Source: Anniella stebbinsi (taxonomy: Eukaryota > Chordata > Lepidosauria > Squamata > Anniellidae). Taken from it: DNA of 64,000 bases. A model generated the notes under the pieces. The model worked only from the letters and a program-made list of their open reading frames with translations. It searched no databases and was not told the DNA's origin. A program made the position numbers and the translations under genes. Below are positions 34,392 to 46,899 of the stretch, piece by piece. The stretch's first letter is position 1. Every line of letters starts with the position of its first letter. The stretch spans positions 19,523,001 through 19,587,000 of the forward strand of contig JARDYH010000002.1 of the NCBI GenBank assembly GCA_029215795.1, in the 5' to 3' direction.

Positions 34392-34562
34392 GGAAGACGC
34401 CTTATACGCCAATCATTGGTCCATTTAGCCCAATATTATGTACAGTGGTTCTCCAGGGCTTCAGACAGGATTCTTTCCCGACTCTACCAGTAGATGCCAA
34501 GGATTGAACATGGTATCTTTTGCATGCAAAGCAGGTGCTTTGCCCACTGAGATCTGGGCCTG
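34392..34562 (-). repeat. tRNA-derived SINE (family A)
   Basis: On the plus strand it reads GACGCCTTATACGCCAATCA, GGTTCTCCAGGGCTTCAGAC, GATGCCAAGGATTGAACATG and TTGCATGCAAAGCAGGTGCT. In complement these are the SINE tail through to the tRNA-like B-box and head. Nearly full length. Confidence 0.8.
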
Positions 34563-34661
34563 GCTCAAGTATAAGTATTTACTTATAAATACTTTGCAAC
34601 ATGACTTCTACCTTCATTTAGAAAGCTTAAGTATTACCCTTATGCTTATTTTCTAGTACAT

Positions 34662-34797
34662 GAGTGGGAAAGCTGTGGCCATCCGGATGTTGCACAGCAG
34701 CTCCTATGATCCCTCACCATTGGCTATGCTAGCTGGGGCTGATGGGAGTCACAGTCCAACCATGCCTGGAGGGCCACAAGTTGCTCACCCTTGTTCC
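34662..34797. repeat. palindromic MITE (family E)
   Basis: GGGAAAGCTGTGGCCATCCG, a central CATTGGCTATGCTAGCTGGG, then GATGGGAGTCACAGTCCAAC and GGAGGGCCACAAGTTGCTCA. A full-length but diverged foldback copy. Confidence 0.7.
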
Positions 34798-35966
34798 TAG
34801 TATAAGTTCAACTGTATTCAACAGTTTGATACATTTGGGCTTAGGCTATAGGAGAAATTGAAGGAAAAAACTTTGAAAAACGGGAGAGTGGGGAAATGGG
34901 AACTAGTCTGCTTAAAAATTAATACAAATGTTGAAAAGGAAGTGTGACTCACCGGTCATTTTCCCCTTCCTGCACTTCAGCAAGCTTGTATTTATCTTAA
35001 TAATTCATATCAATTCACACTTTTCACTCTGTGCCAAGTTTCCCCACCCCCCCTCCATCAAATGTCTAAGACTGAAGGGGTAAAGTCTTGCCAAGTGACA
35101 TACGTAAGCTTTCTAGTTATTAAGGCTTTTAGAATCTAGGACAGATAAAGATCTTCCAAAATGAAAACAAAATATAAAAGGGGAAAACATTAATCTATTT
35201 TAAACAAAAACTGTCTCCCCCAAGGCTTAATGTTGGTGGAAAAGAAAGCTCAAAGCTCAAACTTGCCCAGAATATACCACTCAGACATTCTATCCTTTAC
35301 GAAAGAATAAGTTACATGAAAGAAAAAGTTGCATGGGAAGACTTTCTTCATATATACCTGAGATAAAAACAGTACAAGGAACAAGATTTTAAAATGAGAA
35401 AAGGAGCCATTTGCCAAAAGACCGAGTAATTCATTGTAATATGCATGTGACTAAACAATATTATAATCTTCATTGTTTTCTTTAGGAAATATGTGGTGCA
35501 ATCCTACTCAAATAAGCCCCACTGAATAAAATGGAAATTAAGTATGGATAGGACTTGAACCCTGTTTTTCCAACATATTCCAAGATCTCTCCAAATGTTA
35601 TATAACAATGCATTGACCTGACCTGACCATCACACACCTTCAAAATTGCCGACAATTTCAACATAATTGTAACATACCAAATTTTACTGCACCATTCATT
35701 CATCAAGTGATGGCAGATTTGTTTTCCTTCAATATTTATCTACTAGATATTCTTTGCCTTAATCCAAAATAGGCAAAGACCCAACCTTGAGTTCCAGCTC
35801 CTGTCCTATTCTCAGTCTAAGTACCATTCATAACTGTTGACTCCCAGAGAGATAGCTACTGTAGTATGCATCAACTCCAAACATTACAGAGTTTCCAAAA
35901 CAACAACAATACAACTCTACTCTATAGTCCTGGGCTGATTTTTGCCAGACTGTTCTGAACAGGCTG
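34798..35966. other. unassigned sequence with family-M fragment
   Basis: At about 35495-35560 the motif GTGCAATCCTACTCAAATAA marks a short palindromic element fragment. The rest is unassigned. Confidence 0.4.
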
Positions 35967-36486
35967 TGGCTGCGTTCGGACAACACAACAGTCAACAGTG
36001 GGGTACTAAGCAGTTCGACAGTTGTTTTTTCTAGGGGATACTCCCCACACAACATGATAATCAACCATGGTGTGGATTAGGATCAACATTGAGTTGACTA
36101 TTAGTCGACACTGAGTTGACTCACTCATCCCCTGCCATCTCTTCCCCCCTCAGTACTCCCACTAGTATCCCATCAGCCATTGCTGCCGAAAATCTATCAT
36201 GCCAGCTGAAGTAGAGCGGCAGCCGCTGCTTTGACCAGTCTTGCCTTGCGACTCGGTGGCTGACGAAACAACCAACAACGGCAAGGAATAACCAGCACAA
36301 CCCAATAACTGTTGGTGGTTCAAATAGCCCACTCTGCACAGCATTGTTTATTTGCGTTGGTTATTTTGGCCAAATAACCAACCCTTGACTAAAAACACTC
36401 CCGATGCACAATAACCCACAGTGGGTTAAATAACCAACTATTGCCTATTTAAACTACCATTGGCTAGCGCATTATCCAAACCCAGT
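35967..36486. mobile_element. non-autonomous DNA transposon with imperfect TIRs (family H)
   Basis: The left end TGGCTGCGTTCGGACAACAC resembles, in complement, the right end CTGGGTTTGGATAATGCGC. The interior is rich in GTTGACT and GGTTATTT inverted motifs, including the near-palindrome TTGGTTATTTTGGCCAAATA (then ACCAA). Related copies are at 42.49, 42.92 and 54.67 kb. Confidence 0.5.
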
Positions 36487-36790
36487 CAGTCGGAAATCGA
36501 ATCTAACTGGATTCACATTACCATTTCTCTGTATATGTCAAGATTTGCCAGTTTTGAATCAACCTGGACTAGATCAGCACCTTTTGGGAAAGGTCTCGAT
36601 ATTAGACCAAGGTATTTAGATCATGTCAACCTTTATTTGATCAGGTTGTTGTCAAGCCTTTTCAATGTGGAATGAGCCATTCTCGGGATCAATGCATAGG
36701 TACAATACTAGTGTAGACTGTCTAGCGCCCTTAAGAGCTGGGGGAGGGGGAGCTGCAGAGGAGTAGCTTGGACAATATACAGATGCCTTT

Positions 36791-36825
<35 letters not shown>

Positions 36826-38035
36826 CCCCCTTACTTTCCATTAGTAAAGCTCATCTGTCTAACAAATGTGTAAGAGGTGACATTTTTGCTAGTATATAGA
36901 GAAAACATGAAAAACCCCTGATTTCTACCCGTTCCACAGCCAGGAAAAGAAACCCTAGCTACCCCTAAAACAATTCAGCAGATTGCTGCTCTTAATCTGC
37001 CACACCATCCTTCAGGTGATATTCGATATGCCCTCACTCTCTAATGACAAATGTATACATTTCCCCAGGCTTTGCAATTGCAGAAGGAAGTGATGTATCT
37101 CCATAGTCTGAAAAGGTATATAATGTGTAAAGTAGTATCAAAAGGGGATCAAGTGTTGTTATAGCTCTGCATTAAAATAAACTCTGAAAAAAGATCCCAA
37201 AGTGAGACTTGCGAGCTCCTGCTTATTTTTTCCTTTCCTTGGCAATGCAGATAAACAAGAGCCTGCAGCATCTACTAAACCTGGGTGCTAAGTAACATGC
37301 GAACTACCCTCAATATCATCATGTTCCAAACTATGCCACATTGCTACCAACAACTGTACTTCCAGCCTACAGATACATACATATGATGTAACTAATCAGC
37401 AAGATTTCAGCTCCACACTACTCTCTCCAGCATAAGGTCAACACAACTTCTTCCCCAACTCGAGATTATTAATTATGTTGGACAGATCCCTAAAGTGCTG
37501 AAGTAGTTACTTCACCCTGCTGTGGACTAGAGTATCCCATCTGCCTTTCGTGCTGAGACAGCTAAAAATTAGCCTAATTACATTTAACATGGATGTTCTT
37601 TAGTATTATTAGTCACTTGAAGCAGGCTGTAAACCATAAAGAAGCACAACATAAAAGGGGGGAAATTGCATTATATTTTTGGGTATGTGAACACTACTTA
37701 TAATTGTTGTCAGAGTAACAAGACCTCCTGATCAAGACCACATGGAATGTTATGTCACACAAAGTGCTTCTCAGCGTAATAACTTTCAGATATAAGCAAG
37801 CACATTCTAAAACATCCCACACATTGCAGATACTTGAAATTGATATCCATTATATGCACCAATGTTCTTATTAGATAACACACAAAAATGACCAAAGCAC
37901 AGACCCCTTCAAGCTCTTACTGGAGTACTGAATTAGAGCACAGATGTGCAGTCAGACCTCCTTGAAAATAAACAAGGACGCTAAACATGGGTGAATCATT
38001 TCTTTAACAAGCTACTAATTTGTAGTTGTTCGCAT
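36487..38035. other. mostly unassigned sequence
   Basis: A (CA)n run lies at 36793-36822. The segment around 37560-37650 is unique and AT-rich with a CCTAATTACATT motif, but nothing else marks it as functional. Confidence 0.4.
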
Positions 38036-38340
38036 AGGCGTGCGCATGGCTGGTGCATGTGGTGCCCAGGCACCACCTAATGCCCAACTGCTAGGCCTTC
38101 CCGCTGGCTGCGTACCTACCTTGCTTTCCTGGCGGCAAGAGCAGATCGACGACGCTGAGGGGCGCAGGGAGCAGGGGCCCGCTCCCTCTGGCGCCGTGCT
38201 GCCCGTTCCCTCCTCCTCGCCTCGCTCGTCCTCTTCGGCAGCGCACTTCTCCGTGTGCGCCCTGCCTGCCCGACGACCACAGAGCGAGGCGGGCTCTGGC
38301 AGCCACTGCCATTGCAACTGCAGAACTGGCCAGTGAGAGG
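38036..38340. other. CpG-dense GC-rich patch
   Basis: About 300 bases, markedly richer in CG dinucleotides than the flanks. It starts at a sharp border, AGGCGTGCGCATGGCTGGTG, then GTGCCCAGGCACC. Open frames occur in several registers on both strands because stop codons are rare in GC-rich DNA. It may be a fragment of a GC-rich transposable element or a small CpG island. No splice-flanked exon is evident. Confidence 0.45.
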
Positions 38341-38389
38341 AGGAGAAGCCATAATGGAACCATTATGACTGGCAGTCACTGATAACTTC

Positions 38390-38697
38390 ATCCCCCATGA
38401 GTATGTTTAATCCCCATTTGAAGCTATCCAATTTGGTGGCCATCACTACACCTTGTGATAGTAAGTTCCATAGTTTAACTATGGGCTGTGTTAAGAAGTA
38501 CTGAATCTCCCACCATTCAGCTTGTTGAGATGACCCTGGGTTCCAGTATTATGGGAGAGGAAGAAAAACATTTCCCTATCCACTTTCTCCACACCGTGTG
38601 TAATTTTGGACACCTCTACCATGGCTTCTCCTCACTCACCTTTTTACTAAGCTCAACAGTCCCAGACCTCTGTTGTCCCAGAGGCTTGTCGTGTCAT
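38390..38697 (-). repeat. CR1-type LINE 3' fragment
   Basis: On the plus strand it reads TTGAAGCTATCCAATTTGGT, AAGTTCCATAGTTTAACTAT and TATTATGGGAGAGGAAGAAA, the same order as 28.85-29.05 kb. It lacks the terminal tail and the segment TTCCTTTTATTTGTCC. Confidence 0.8.
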
Positions 38698-40529
38698 TAA
38701 TAACACATACTACAAGTTTTCTGCCTGAGCTTTTCCACCAAGAGCAAGTTTCTATGTCAAGATCACCCTCTGGAAAGGAGGAATGAGTGACACTCCAAGA
38801 TTCTTCTGTACCATTCAACTAGAAAGCTATGCTTCACAACACTGAGACGTAACATTCTTCAATGACAAGGCAATATTCTTTCCTAGCATGTAACTGTAAA
38901 TGCACACTCCAAAGCGTGAACCACTTCTACTCAACCCCAAGCCAACAGCAGCTGAATCATTGAAATATCACTTCCACCACAGCTATATCATGCTTCAGAA
39001 TTGCATGCATTGGTCAGAGCTGCATATATTCTCCACACGTACAGACGTTTGGTATGAGCCTCAGAATTCAGAGCGCCAAGAATATTACTGTTTTGGAGCA
39101 AGTTTCTAGTCCCTCATATCTGTAAAGGTAGGCTGAAAACCCATGGCCAATGTCGGACAAGATCTCAGAAACTAGAAGGCAAGTGGGAGCATTTTCCTCC
39201 ACGCCTCTTTTGACTAGGATAATTTTTAATAGGCTGAATAATTAGTACTTTAGCTTTGACTGATTTGGATTACCTTGACAGAAGAATTTCGACTCCCCGC
39301 TCGCCTTAAGGGAAAAGTTTGGAAGTGATGGGGCAGCAAGGTGTGGAGAAACGTGCATTCTTATTCAGATGCAAGAATGTGGAATACTATTTCAATGTTA
39401 AAACAGGAATCAAATGATATGTAAGATTTCTAAAACGCAAGCATTACCTCAGTAACCTTAACAAGCAGAGGTAATGCAGGATTATCTTTAGATCTGAAAG
39501 TGTGGAGGGGACAGAATTAATTGTGACCACTTAACAGCGCAATCCGATCCATGCCAACTGAGTAAGTGGGGCTTACTCCCAGATAAATGGGTATAAGCCT
39601 GCAGCATTCATGACTTAAAGGCATAGGAGAGTTAAACTTCCTCATACACACACATACAGGTCAGTCTCAGAAACTTACCTGGAAATAAACCCAATTGAAA
39701 TCAATGGGAATTACTTCTGAGTAAATATGTACAGGGTAGTGCTATTAGCCACTATGCTATACAAGCTATAAGAAATTCAATCAAATATTAATCCAGTTAA
39801 ATGCTGAATTCTGGAAAGAGAAAAACTTGTGCTGCCAGTTTATGACCATATGGTTACTTGGATTTTTAATCCAACATTTTGTAGGGCTGTGGGAATTATT
39901 GGAAAAGAAAAGGCCAGGAGGCACCAAAGTGCAGGAACAGGAGTTTACAGGGTTTGGAGATTAAAGACATTGGGTTTTGCATATGGGTGCCCGTGAAGAA
40001 GAACAAAACACATTGGGCTCAGGAAAGCAGACTTCTGTGCACGTGGAGGTTTCCTCTCTTCTTTCCCAGTCAAGATTTGGGAGTCAATCCAAAAGGGTTT
40101 GGCTCACTGAAGCCCAATGAAATCAAAAAACTTATATGCACCTGTCCTTAAACCACATTGGATTGTAGCCTTTGGTTACAAATCCAAAGCATGCTTATTT
40201 GAAAGTCATGCAGAAGGTCGAGGTGGATTAATCTGATTTTGCCAACTTCATTATCCATCAAGTACGGCATAACTGAAAGCAAAAGGCTACAGCAATTTGT
40301 ACCCTATGGAATGACTCAGCAAAAGGGGCCATCAGTGAAAAACAGCTCTGAGCAACTGTTTTCAGAGTGTCTAAAACTTTCAGTTAATGCTGAGCCATGA
40401 TAAAACTTGCTAAAGCTTCAGTCAGACATTATTTGCACACACACAAATCTATGTAGTATCAGCCTTTTGGCAGGGTGTCACCCTAGAACACATACCCCTT
40501 CTAGGAGGAGCTCCAGTTATCTGTCCAAA
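38698..40529. other. mostly unassigned, with family-M fragments
   Basis: At 39538-39600 (GCGCAATCCGATCCATGCCA) and 39665-39745 (CAATGGGAATTACTTCTGAG, then TAAATATG) there are palindromic element fragments. The rest is unique, with no gene recognised. Confidence 0.4.
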
Positions 40530-40697
40530 CGGGCCACAGCTCAGGGGTGGAATGCATGTTCTGTAAGTAAAAGGCCCCCCGAGTTCAGCACCCTGGCATC
40601 CCTACCCGAGACCCGGGAGAGTAGCTGCCAGTTAGAACAGGCAATATCTGGCTTGATGGACGCATAATCTGACCTCTTATAAAACAGCTTCCTGTGT
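40530..40697 (+). repeat. tRNA-derived SINE (family A)
   Basis: The head GGGCCACAGCTCAGGGGTGG, then AATGCATGTTCTG, is the tRNA-like A-box region; CCGAGTTCAGCACCCTGG stands at the B-box. The tail runs through AGTAGCTGCCAGTTAGAACA to AAACAGCTTCCTGTG. Nearly full length. Confidence 0.78.
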
Positions 40698-41776
40698 TGA
40701 AGTGGAAGAAAGACATCCTTAAGACACGTGCTTTGAAGGATACAGCATTTGTCAAAGCGTACATACTGCAGTAGCTCTCTGTCAGGGTATATAAATGTGG
40801 ATCATTCATAACTCTATCCTTACATCTCCATTTGTTGAGAATGCCAGGATAATTTGCACTCATCACTTCATCCTTCATCAACTTTCTAGTCCTCCTTGTG
40901 GATCATGCAGCAATGCTTGCAGTTGACTTGTTTGTGTCTCTGTAGGACCATTTCCTTGAAGTTTGAAGCCTTGGAGGCCTGGATTGGAAGATCCTGCCTT
41001 TCTCTGTATGTTCCCTTCACCTATTATTCCAGAAGGCCCCAATGAAATCTGTGGGGCCAAAACACACACACATGGCTATAGGGTCATAATGTTAGGAATC
41101 AATACCAAGAAGCACACTTAAAAGGTGCCCTTAATGGCCATATTATTAGCTGGCTACAGAGAGGACAAGATATATCAAAAGGGCAGGATCTTTAAGATAA
41201 AAAGACCCAAATTGCTTTTAGACAAGGTTTATACCATTGAGCATCAGCATGAAAAGGGATTGTATCTTCATCCATCCATGAAGAAGCCAAAAGCAGAAAA
41301 TCAATGGAGGTCTTGATTATGAGCAAACACAACCAGACATCCTCCATATGTGAAATCTCTTTGAAGTACTAGGTCATGATGCAAGCCCATAAAATGAAAC
41401 AATTTGCTATTAAGAACTATGCCAATGTATTACTGTGAACTGCCATGGAGGCACACTGTCCAAAAGAAATAGAACTGAGGAATGCTGAGTTAAGAGCCAC
41501 CTTTGATTAGGGGGTCACTCACAATGACCGATGAAGTCTGCCTTATTATTTCCCACACACACACGCACACACACACTTTCCATTACAGCTAAAGCAACTG
41601 TCCTATGAATGGGCTCCAAGCCTTTAGTTGGGCCAGAATACCAGTGGGGTATCCAAGTTATCAGCATCCAAAGCACATCTGCTTAAATTTGTACACTAAG
41701 GCCCAAACGACATGTTTAGCATAAGCTCATGATTGAGTTTCTTCCACTTCAGACTGCAGATGTGGGGATTACATTT

Positions 41777-41830
<54 letters not shown>

Positions 41831-42490
41831 CCTCCCTCCCTCCCTCCCTCCCTCCCTTTTGAAAACTTCTCCCGATTTTTTAAAGTCTTCCCTATGCACA
41901 AAAAACTATCACATCAAGGCAAGAGCTAGGCTGGAAGCATTATCCCCAGTGCCAATTTTCTACACATAGGGAAATATTTTTATGCCAGTTAGCATTTTTA
42001 AAACACGTACACACAGACAAAATTACAGTCTGAAGTAGTACAGCTCAGGAAAGTTTCTTCATTACAATTCTGCTGAACTTGTAGATGAGCTTTAAGTGGC
42101 AGGATATTTATGCTCCCCAATTCTATGGGTGACGTAAGGAGAATTTGACAAGGGAAATGTTATTTCCAGGTTTTGCGTCATCATCAAGTCACCAGTTGCT
42201 TACATTACATTGTGAAGTGCTTGAGGCAGAAGGGACAGGGACTTGGCATTGAAGAAGGGAAGCCAACAGATCTCCTGAGTCTTCTTGAACAAACAACACT
42301 GAATAATGCATGATGGAAAGTAGCTCACAGACTTGAACTAGGGTCCTTGCACTTCGCACATGAATAGAAACGTTTAAGCACCATCCCAAGTTTAAAGGGC
42401 TTAAAGTCATCTTTGTGAACCTCGCCTAGAATCAAGTAACCAACTGCTCAAACTCTGGTAAGAAGATGCATTTAGCTATCTTCTACACTG
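40698..42490. other. mostly unassigned sequence
   Basis: A (CA)n run lies at about 41553-41577 and the TC microsatellite is listed separately. No gene recognised. Confidence 0.4.
41779..41858. repeat. (TC)n(CCCT)n compound microsatellite
   Basis: About 47 bases of TC pass into about eight CCCT units, 80 bases of pure pyrimidine on the + strand. Overlapping serine/leucine-rich frames are artefacts. Confidence 0.95.
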
Positions 42491-42684
42491 GGCCTGTTCA
42501 GACAACACGCTAACCCTTTTGCAGCAAATCGTTAGTGAGAGTGTTTAAACCGTGGTTATGTAGCCACCATGGTTAAGAATGGTTCACATAACATGCTAAG
42601 TCATGGTTTACGCAACATGCTAAGCCATAATGCTTAGCTCAAAATGCTTAACCGTCGTGGCTTAACGTGTCATCTGAATAGGGT
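42491..42684. mobile_element. non-autonomous DNA transposon (family H)
   Basis: The left end GGCCTGTTCAGACAACACG and the right end, in complement GACCCTATTCAGATGACACG, are inverted. The interior repeats ATGCTAAGCCAT and its complement. No coding capacity. Confidence 0.65.
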
Positions 42685-42916
42685 CACTAGGTTTCTTCCC
42701 AATCCCACCCTTTTCCTTCGGAACACAAAGCAAATGGAAAAGTCTGCTTCAGTTCCCTCTTGCCCAGGCTGCAGGTACCACAGAATCCGAGATACCAGGG
42801 TGGCCCTCCTGATATGGTAGGATTCCAACCTAAGGTTAAACAAAGAAGATAATTTCCTGACCAATAAAAAATGAAGGAGAACAAGAGATCAGGACAAAAT
42901 GCTAATCTTACACACT

Positions 42917-43124
42917 GGCTCAATTCGGACGACATGATAGTCAATGGTGGGTTGACTACCCTAACCCTCACGCTAACCCAAGGGGGTACTCCCCACACAA
43001 CATGGTAATAAATAGTCAACTGTGGCTGAGTTGACTATGGCAGCATTCGGATGACACAATAGTCAAAACAACTGACAATTGTTTCCCCCACACCAGTTGT
43101 TTATTGTGTCGTCTGAATTGAGCC
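42917..43124. mobile_element. non-autonomous DNA transposon (family H)
   Basis: Terminal inverted repeat GGCTCAATTCGGACGACA versus complement GGCTCAATTCAGACGACACA. The interior holds a second, inverted end-like block, GCATTCGGATGACACAATAG, suggesting a rearranged or doubled copy. Confidence 0.75.
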
Positions 43125-43189
43125 ACTGTGTACCTAAAGAAGACAATTCCCTGGCCAATAAAATTTCCTGGCTAATAAAATTTCCTGAC

Positions 43190-43265
43190 CCCATCAGACC
43201 CAGCCAGCATAGCCAATGGTCAAAGATGATGGAGTTGGCGTCCAACAGCATTTGGAAGGCTACAG
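43190..43265. repeat. palindromic MITE half-copy (family E)
   Basis: CCCAGCCAGCATAGCCAATG then GATGATGGAGTTGGCGTCCA and CAGCATTTGGAAGGCTACAG, the second arm of the family. Confidence 0.6.
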
Positions 43266-44809
43266 GATCCTCACTCCTGCTATGAAACAGTGTCAAACTC
43301 ATTCTCCTTGTGCTGATCCTAATGTACCCAAAGCATCACCCATGCACACAAGAGGAAGCTTATCAAACGGAACACCAAGGAATCCAGAAGTACCAAAAAA
43401 AAGCTTTATGAAAAAGACATTAAGGAAAGTGGGAACTCAATCATAATCCAATGAGGACTGAACAACCTAAGGGGTCACAATCCACTGACTTTCTGGAGGG
43501 GGAGGGGAGAACTGGGAAGGAATGCAATGGAGTATCCTCAAAAAGGGGGTCATTGGGTGGAACCCTGGACAGGAGTGCTGTTCAGGTCCCACTGGTATAG
43601 TCTTATTAATAGCTCTCTTTTCTTTATCAAAGAAACGTCTGTAGCAGAGCAGCTGCCTCCTCAGGGCTGCAAACCAGCCCATGTTTACTGGCGGGACCTG
43701 TAAAAGCATGTTCTTTCAGGTAACCAACCAGTATTGAGATCTGAAGAACCAGTAAATCCCATTTTCTGCCAGACTTTGAGCCCGATTCTCCCCAGGCTCC
43801 ACCTTGGAGCCTACACAGGGAGTTTGCATTTTTGAAGTCAGCAGTGAGCAGCAACTCTCCTCCTTTTCATTGTCACTATGGACAGTGAGGAAGGGAAGGG
43901 AATGCAGCACTGCAACCCCAAACCTATCTATTGTACAGGCACACAGCATGACAGCTCTCTGGAGTCATTGCTTTGTATGGATCCATGTACAGATTTGATG
44001 CATTTATACTGCAAAATGCCTCCCTTGCCCAAATCTCAGGAGCTTCAGCCTCTGGCAGACTAAGGTCATGCAAACGTCGGGGAGCCAGTATTCACATGAG
44101 ATTTCTGGGTTGGGAAAAGAAATCACGGTCTGTGAGATAACCTTTAATGTTGTCTATTTCGTATCCTTAAAAAAACAAAAACAAAAAACAGTTAAGTGCT
44201 AGGAGTACACAAAGCAAAACAGAATATGCAGCCAAGTCAGATGGCTTCTTCAGTCTCTCACTCTCCAAAGTTTACTGTCAAGTCAATTCAGATTACAAAA
44301 TCTGAATCAAGACCTTATTATGCCTTTGGGACCAAGCAAGAGCTGAAGGGCCAGACAGGTACCACTGTTGAGATTCATTCCTGCCAAAACACAGCCAAAG
44401 GGCTCTGCGAACCCTTTCCCTACAATGCAACAGAGGCTTTGGCAGAACCGTCCAATGACACATCTTTCCGACCCATGTCTTTGCTCAAGGGCAATACTAA
44501 GACATTTTGCTCCTTGAGGACAAGATGGCGGCCCATTCCCTGTACAGAAGCTGACTGGTCTGGCAGTTGAAACTTGCTTCAACACTTGCTATGAGATAGT
44601 GTCCTCCACCACACCTAAGGCAGCAGGCTGGTTTAAGGGGCCCAGGGCAAAATATCCAAACAACAACACAGGGAAACAGTTGGGTAATCCAAGAGAAACA
44701 GCTGGAAGTCTGCCACTGTTGCCTCCTAGCACTTTCTGCCTGAGACAATCGCCTCATTCTGCCTAATGGTAGGGCGAATGGAAGAGAGCAACCAAGGTAC
44801 ATAGTGGTA
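43266..44809. other. unassigned sequence
   Basis: The open frames at 44196-44570 (+, 124 codons) and 44497-44802 (-, 101 codons) overlap and show no recognisable domain. No splice or promoter context supports either. Confidence 0.4.
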
Positions 44810-45125
44810 GGGTGACCATATGAAAAGGAGGACAGGGCTCATGTACCTTTAACAATTGTAGAGAAAAGGGCATTTCAGTTGTTGTCATGTGTATGCAATT
44901 AGTACCTGGTGAAATTCCCTCTTCATCACAACAGTTAAAGGTGCATGCACTATACTAGAGTGACCAGATACAAAAGAAGGCAGGGCCCCTGCAACTTTAA
45001 CTGTTGTGATGAAGAGGGAATATCACCAGGAACTAATTGCATACAAATGACACTGGCTGAAATTCCCTTTTCTCTACAACTGTTAAAGTGACATGAGCCC
45101 TGACCTGGATTTTATCTGGTCACCC
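44810..45125. mobile_element. TA-flanked foldback MITE, full-length (family J-fold)
   Basis: A 316-bp element that is essentially one long palindrome: GGGTGACCATATGAAAAGGA at the left and the degraded complement ending TGGTCACCC at the right. Internal arms TTTAACAATTGTAGAGAAAA and CCCTCTTCATCACAACAGTT are each mirrored about the centre near ACTATACTAGAGTG. TA occurs at 44808-44809 and 45126-45127. No coding capacity; it would rely on a transposase supplied elsewhere. Confidence 0.85.
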
Positions 45126-45626
45126 TACATAATGGGAGGGGGCTTCTAGCACCTCTGCTGCTATTTATACAGATGAGAGCCCTTTGCCCAAATCCTAGCT
45201 TCCATGAGAGAAGCTAGTTGAGATGCATAATGGTGCATCCTTCAGACAGTGGCCACACTGGAGACCAGCAGGCCCTCCATCAGCACTCCGCAACCCCAGT
45301 TAGATATGAAGGGCTCAAGGGTGCTGCCGCCTGTTTCTAGATTGGGCCCGATCCCAGCTGCCCATTAACCCAGCTCAGTTTTTACCTGGCAGGGAACAAC
45401 TGCGGGCCACCCGCCATTTAAAATTTCTCACAATGTCCAGAACACTAATTTTGTCCCTTGTGGGAAATGTAAATGGCAGGAGGCTCACAGCTGCCTGCTT
45501 CACATTCTGTGACTGCTACTGTCCATCATTACTGGTAAGTCTGCAGAGCAGAGAAGAGGCCAGGGCCACCCGCAAACCTTGAGCTAGGCCTGGGACCAGC
45601 TAAGGAGCCCCTGGGAACCAGATTGA

Positions 45627-45741
45627 AGGCACGATCTTACGCATGTCCTACAACTCCCAGCATTCCCCCAGCTAGCACTGCTCGCTGGGGAATGCTGGGA
45701 GTTGTAGGACGTTCTTCTGTCTAAACATGCATAAAATTGCA
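45627..45741. repeat. palindromic MITE (family G)
   Basis: Inner arms TCCTACAACTCCCAGCATTC and GAATGCTGGGAGTTGTAGGA are perfectly complementary. The outer ends CACGATCTTACGCATG and CATGCATAAAATTGCA are diverged. Confidence 0.8.
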
Positions 45742-45907
45742 TTTTTTAAAAAACAAAGTTTGAACAGGAATCTGGGCCTGCTTAAAATTTTCACTTTTTG
45801 ACCTAGGGCATTCATTCAACAATGTGCTGCAGTTGGGCACCACAGGTGAATTAAATTCAATTCTGGTGCAACTCAGCATATAATGGCTACATCGGAGATG
45901 CACAATC

Positions 45908-46226
45908 TCAGTCCACTGTTCCCAAACTGGCCCGCCAGGGTTCCCCAGATGGCCATGCTCCTTTTCCCTGGCCCCACTCCCTTTCCCTCCCCCACCCCAA
46001 ACATCAATATTTCAGCTGTTCCCCAGCTTCTGTGCACTTTTTCCCCATTCTGAAAGGTTGAAATGCCTCTCCTAAGCCTTAGTTACTGGCAGTAAGCGCT
46101 TTAAGCTAAAATTGGCTGGAATTTTGTCCATGACCCTTCAGCCCCAACCACCACTGAAATGTGGCCCCCGAGAACTTTTCCCGAAATGGAATTCAGCCCT
46201 TGGTCTGAAAAAGGTTCAACACCCTA
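45908..46226 (+). mobile_element. hAT-like non-autonomous element, copy 2 of 3
   Basis: Shares CCATTCTGAAAGGTTGAAAT, GCCTCTCCTAAGCCTTAGTT and GAATTCAGCCCTTGGTCTGA with the copies at 10.13 and 62.33 kb, and ends in GTTCAACACCCT. The left end is degraded and no target duplication is clear. Confidence 0.6.
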
Positions 46227-46899
46227 GATGACAGACCACCCATGAGTTCAGAGCTAACCCAAGATTCTATGAAAAAGGCATCATAGCAAGTCATGATGCA
46301 CAGGTAAGCAATAGTTGTGAATGGAAGCCAATCAATTCCACTGTAATTTCTGGCCCCTTCAGACAGACACAGGATCTTCCAAGGCCTGAACATGACATGG
46401 CAAGCTCAGCGCATGCACACATCTTTCTGCAATGCACTTAACTGTAATTCTAGGTTCAGTTTTGCTTTAGGTTTGGATACTAGCGTGCCTTTTATTAGTT
46501 TGTTGGCTACTCACTCTTTTTCCAGTTCTTCTTACGCTTACAGCACTGTGCATCAAACCTTGCAGAATGGATGTACTTAATGACACACTGAACTATATTT
46601 TACCCATGAAAAAAAGCTGCCAGATGTTTCATGCTGTCTGATTTTATTAGGTCGATGGATAAAGAAGAGTACAAGTTCTTCCTTTAAACATACACACTCA
46701 CACAAATGACTCCATTTTCTATACGGTGACATTTCCCTGCCCCCTCCACACACACAAATCGAGTTGCCTTTAGGATTGGAATTAATTTTTATGTTGCAAT
46801 CCTAAAGCCCAGAGGAATTAAAGACAAGTTTTCCAGATCATAAACTTCTGCTCAGCAATATCTAGTACAACACCAATGATTTGTTATAAGAGTGGCAAG
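46227..46899. other. unassigned sequence
   Basis: No gene or repeat family recognised. Confidence 0.4.

Noticed and set aside
41696..41969. Serine/leucine-repeat frames
   Set aside because: Translation of the (TC)n(CCCT)n microsatellite.
44196..44570. 124-codon plus-strand frame
   Set aside because: No recognisable domain, and an overlapping minus-strand frame is similar in quality; likely chance.
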